From assembly GCA_025352585.1 (NCBI GenBank), contig JANXTD010000809.1:1-7248 (forward strand): a DNA stretch of 7,248 bases, read 5' to 3'. Below the pieces are notes generated by a model, which saw only the letters and a program-made list of their open reading frames with translations, did not search any database and was not told the DNA's origin. The DNA comes from Fimbriiglobus sp. (lineage in GTDB: Bacteria > Planctomycetota > Planctomycetia > Gemmatales > Gemmataceae). Below are positions 6,695 to 7,248 of the stretch, piece after piece (positions within the stretch are counted from its first letter, which is position 1; each line of letters begins with the position of its first letter). A program made the position numbers and the translations under genes.

Positions 6695-7018
6695 ATGACC
6701 ACGGACGTAACGACCACGCAACGCGAGGTTCGCGAGCGCTTCGAGCGGCTCGCAGCTCAGTGGCGGGAGAAGTCGCAGTTCCTGTCGAACGCGGCCCAAA
6801 TGGCGATGCTCAAGTCGTACCAGCAGATCATCGGGATCGGTCAGCCGGCCGTACCGTTGCTGCTCGAGGAGCTGCGCCGGGAGCCGGACCAGTGGTTCTG
6901 GGCGCTCGAAGCGATCAGCTCCGAAGCCCCGGTGCCGCCGGCGGATCGAGGCCACCTCGACCGCATGACTGCGGCGTGGATCGCCTGGGGCATCGATCAG
7001 GGATACCTCCCGGCATGA
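6695..7018 (+). CDS. Conserved hypothetical small protein (107 residues)
   Basis: I recognise the pattern of a widespread small family of unknown function: 'FERLAAQWREKSQFLSN' (16-32), 'SYQQIIGIGQPAVPLLLEEL' (41-60), 'REPDQWFWALEAIS' (62-75), 'PVPPADRGHLDRMTAAWIAWG' (79-99). It is common in planctomycetes, cyanobacteria and other bacteria with many accessory genes. It is soluble and mostly helical, with no signal peptide, membrane segment or metal motif. From memory, members often sit beside a second small gene encoding a Trp-rich 'NCIAWAAG'-type protein, a paired layout that could mean a two-component module; that partner is not evident here. The gene starts 49 nt after the lysS stop with a perfect AGGAGG site, so it could be co-transcribed with lysS or have its own promoter. 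Its stop overlaps an ATG (ATGA at 7015-7018) that opens only 18 codons. The function is unknown. Confidence 0.85.
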   Translation: MTTDVTTTQREVRERFERLAAQWREKSQFLSNAAQMAMLKSYQQIIGIGQPAVPLLLEELRREPDQWFWALEAISSEAPVPPADRGHLDRMTAAWIAWGIDQGYLPA

Positions 7019-7067
7019 CCGCCTGCGACGACTTCCGGCGACCCGGCTGCGCCGCGGGCGAGTCTTG

Positions 7068-7090
7068 TTAGCCCGACGCGCGAGCGAGGG
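7068..7090. repeat. Probable dispersed planctomycete intergenic motif
   Basis: This 23-nt stretch begins TTAGCCCGACGCG and ends GAGCGAGGG. From memory it resembles a short motif seen many times between genes in planctomycete genomes (variants of 'CCCGACGCG..AGCGAGGG'). Only one copy is in the window, so the repeat status cannot be shown from the sequence alone. Its TAG supplies the stop of the 18-codon ORF opened at 7015. Confidence 0.35.
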
Positions 7091-7146
7091 TCGCACGCTG
7101 GCAAGGCAGTGTCCAACGTGTACCGTCTCCACCCTGGTGATTTCGT

Positions 7147-7220
7147 CGGCTCCGCGGTGGGTAGGGCGCAGGCCGGGTACCCACGAGGGGTACCCCTACA
7201 GTTCGCCTGCGGCGGAGCCG
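7147..7220. repeat. Nested hairpin element
   Basis: Three stems nest inside one another. Stem 1 is 9 bp, CGGCTCCGC (7147-7155) with GCGGAGCCG (7212-7220). Stem 2 is 7 bp, CGCAGGC (7167-7173) with GCCTGCG (7205-7211). Stem 3 is 8 bp, GGGTACCC (7175-7182) with GGGTACCC (7188-7195), around a 5-nt loop. An 11-nt one-sided bulge (7156-7166) separates stems 1 and 2. All pairs are perfect. The element lies outside any supported gene and looks like a palindromic dispersed repeat or a structured RNA. Confidence 0.6.
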
Positions 7221-7248
7221 GATTTCCTGTAGGGGTACCCCTCGTGGG
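7180..7248. repeat. Perfect 21-bp inverted repeat, running to the window edge
   Basis: The arm at 7180-7200 (begins CCCACGAGG, ends CCCCTACA) is the exact reverse complement of 7228-7248 (begins TGTAGGGG, ends CTCGTGGG), with a 27-nt spacer. Each arm contains the 10-bp palindrome GGGGTACCCC (7187-7196 and 7232-7241). The pairing may continue beyond the window. The left arm is also part of the nested hairpin at 7147-7220, so the two folds compete. Confidence 0.85.

Noticed and set aside
7031..7060. Short hairpin CGGCG (7036-7040) with CGCCG (7050-7054) as a terminator
   Set aside because: Only 5 bp with a 9-nt loop and no T-tract; such pairs are expected by chance at this GC content.
6643..7071. 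142-codon plus-strand frame overlapping the 107-residue gene
   Set aside because: It shares the region with the gene that has the perfect ribosome binding site and a recognisable protein family. This frame gives an Arg-rich sequence without motifs.

Overview
The window looks like chromosomal DNA of a planctomycete, most likely from the Gemmataceae. The evidence is very high GC with third codon positions almost all G or C, a large exported-type protein carrying the planctomycete N-terminal segment 'LEDRLTPA' together with FG-GAP/VCBS-type repeats, and intergenic palindromic repeats of a kind I associate with that phylum. This placement rests on recognition, not on a search.

The layout is all on the + strand. 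(1) Positions 1-2249 hold the end of a tightly packed operon. It contains the C-terminus of a GT4-type glycosyltransferase, a GT2 glycosyltransferase that overlaps it by 4 nt (ATGA), and a deoxyhypusine-synthase-like protein of unknown reaction that overlaps the GT2 gene by 17 nt. The set suggests surface or extracellular polysaccharide synthesis, with the third protein in an unknown accessory role. (2) Positions 2250-2519 are non-coding and hold an imperfect hairpin just after the operon, a short sequence related to the repeat at the window's end, and a possible promoter. (3) Positions 2520-5081 encode an 853-residue, probably exported, multidomain protein: an unassigned N-terminal domain, a cadherin/Ig-like domain, a Pro-Val-Gly linker, and FG-GAP-like repeats with DxDxDG calcium loops. 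(4) A 62-nt gap with a TAGAAT -10-like box leads into lysS (5144-6646), a complete class II lysyl-tRNA synthetase. (5) A 107-residue conserved hypothetical protein with a perfect AGGAGG site follows at 6695-7018. (6) Positions 7019-7248 are largely non-coding and repeat-rich. They hold a planctomycete-type dispersed motif, a nested hairpin element, and a perfect 21-bp inverted repeat that ends exactly at the window edge.

Apart from the glycosyltransferase operon, the genes look like independent units. I found no clear defence system, CRISPR array, transposase, tRNA or rRNA. The items most worth following up are the deoxyhypusine-synthase-like protein in the glycosyltransferase operon, the structured terminal repeat, and the unassigned N-terminal domain of the 853-residue protein.
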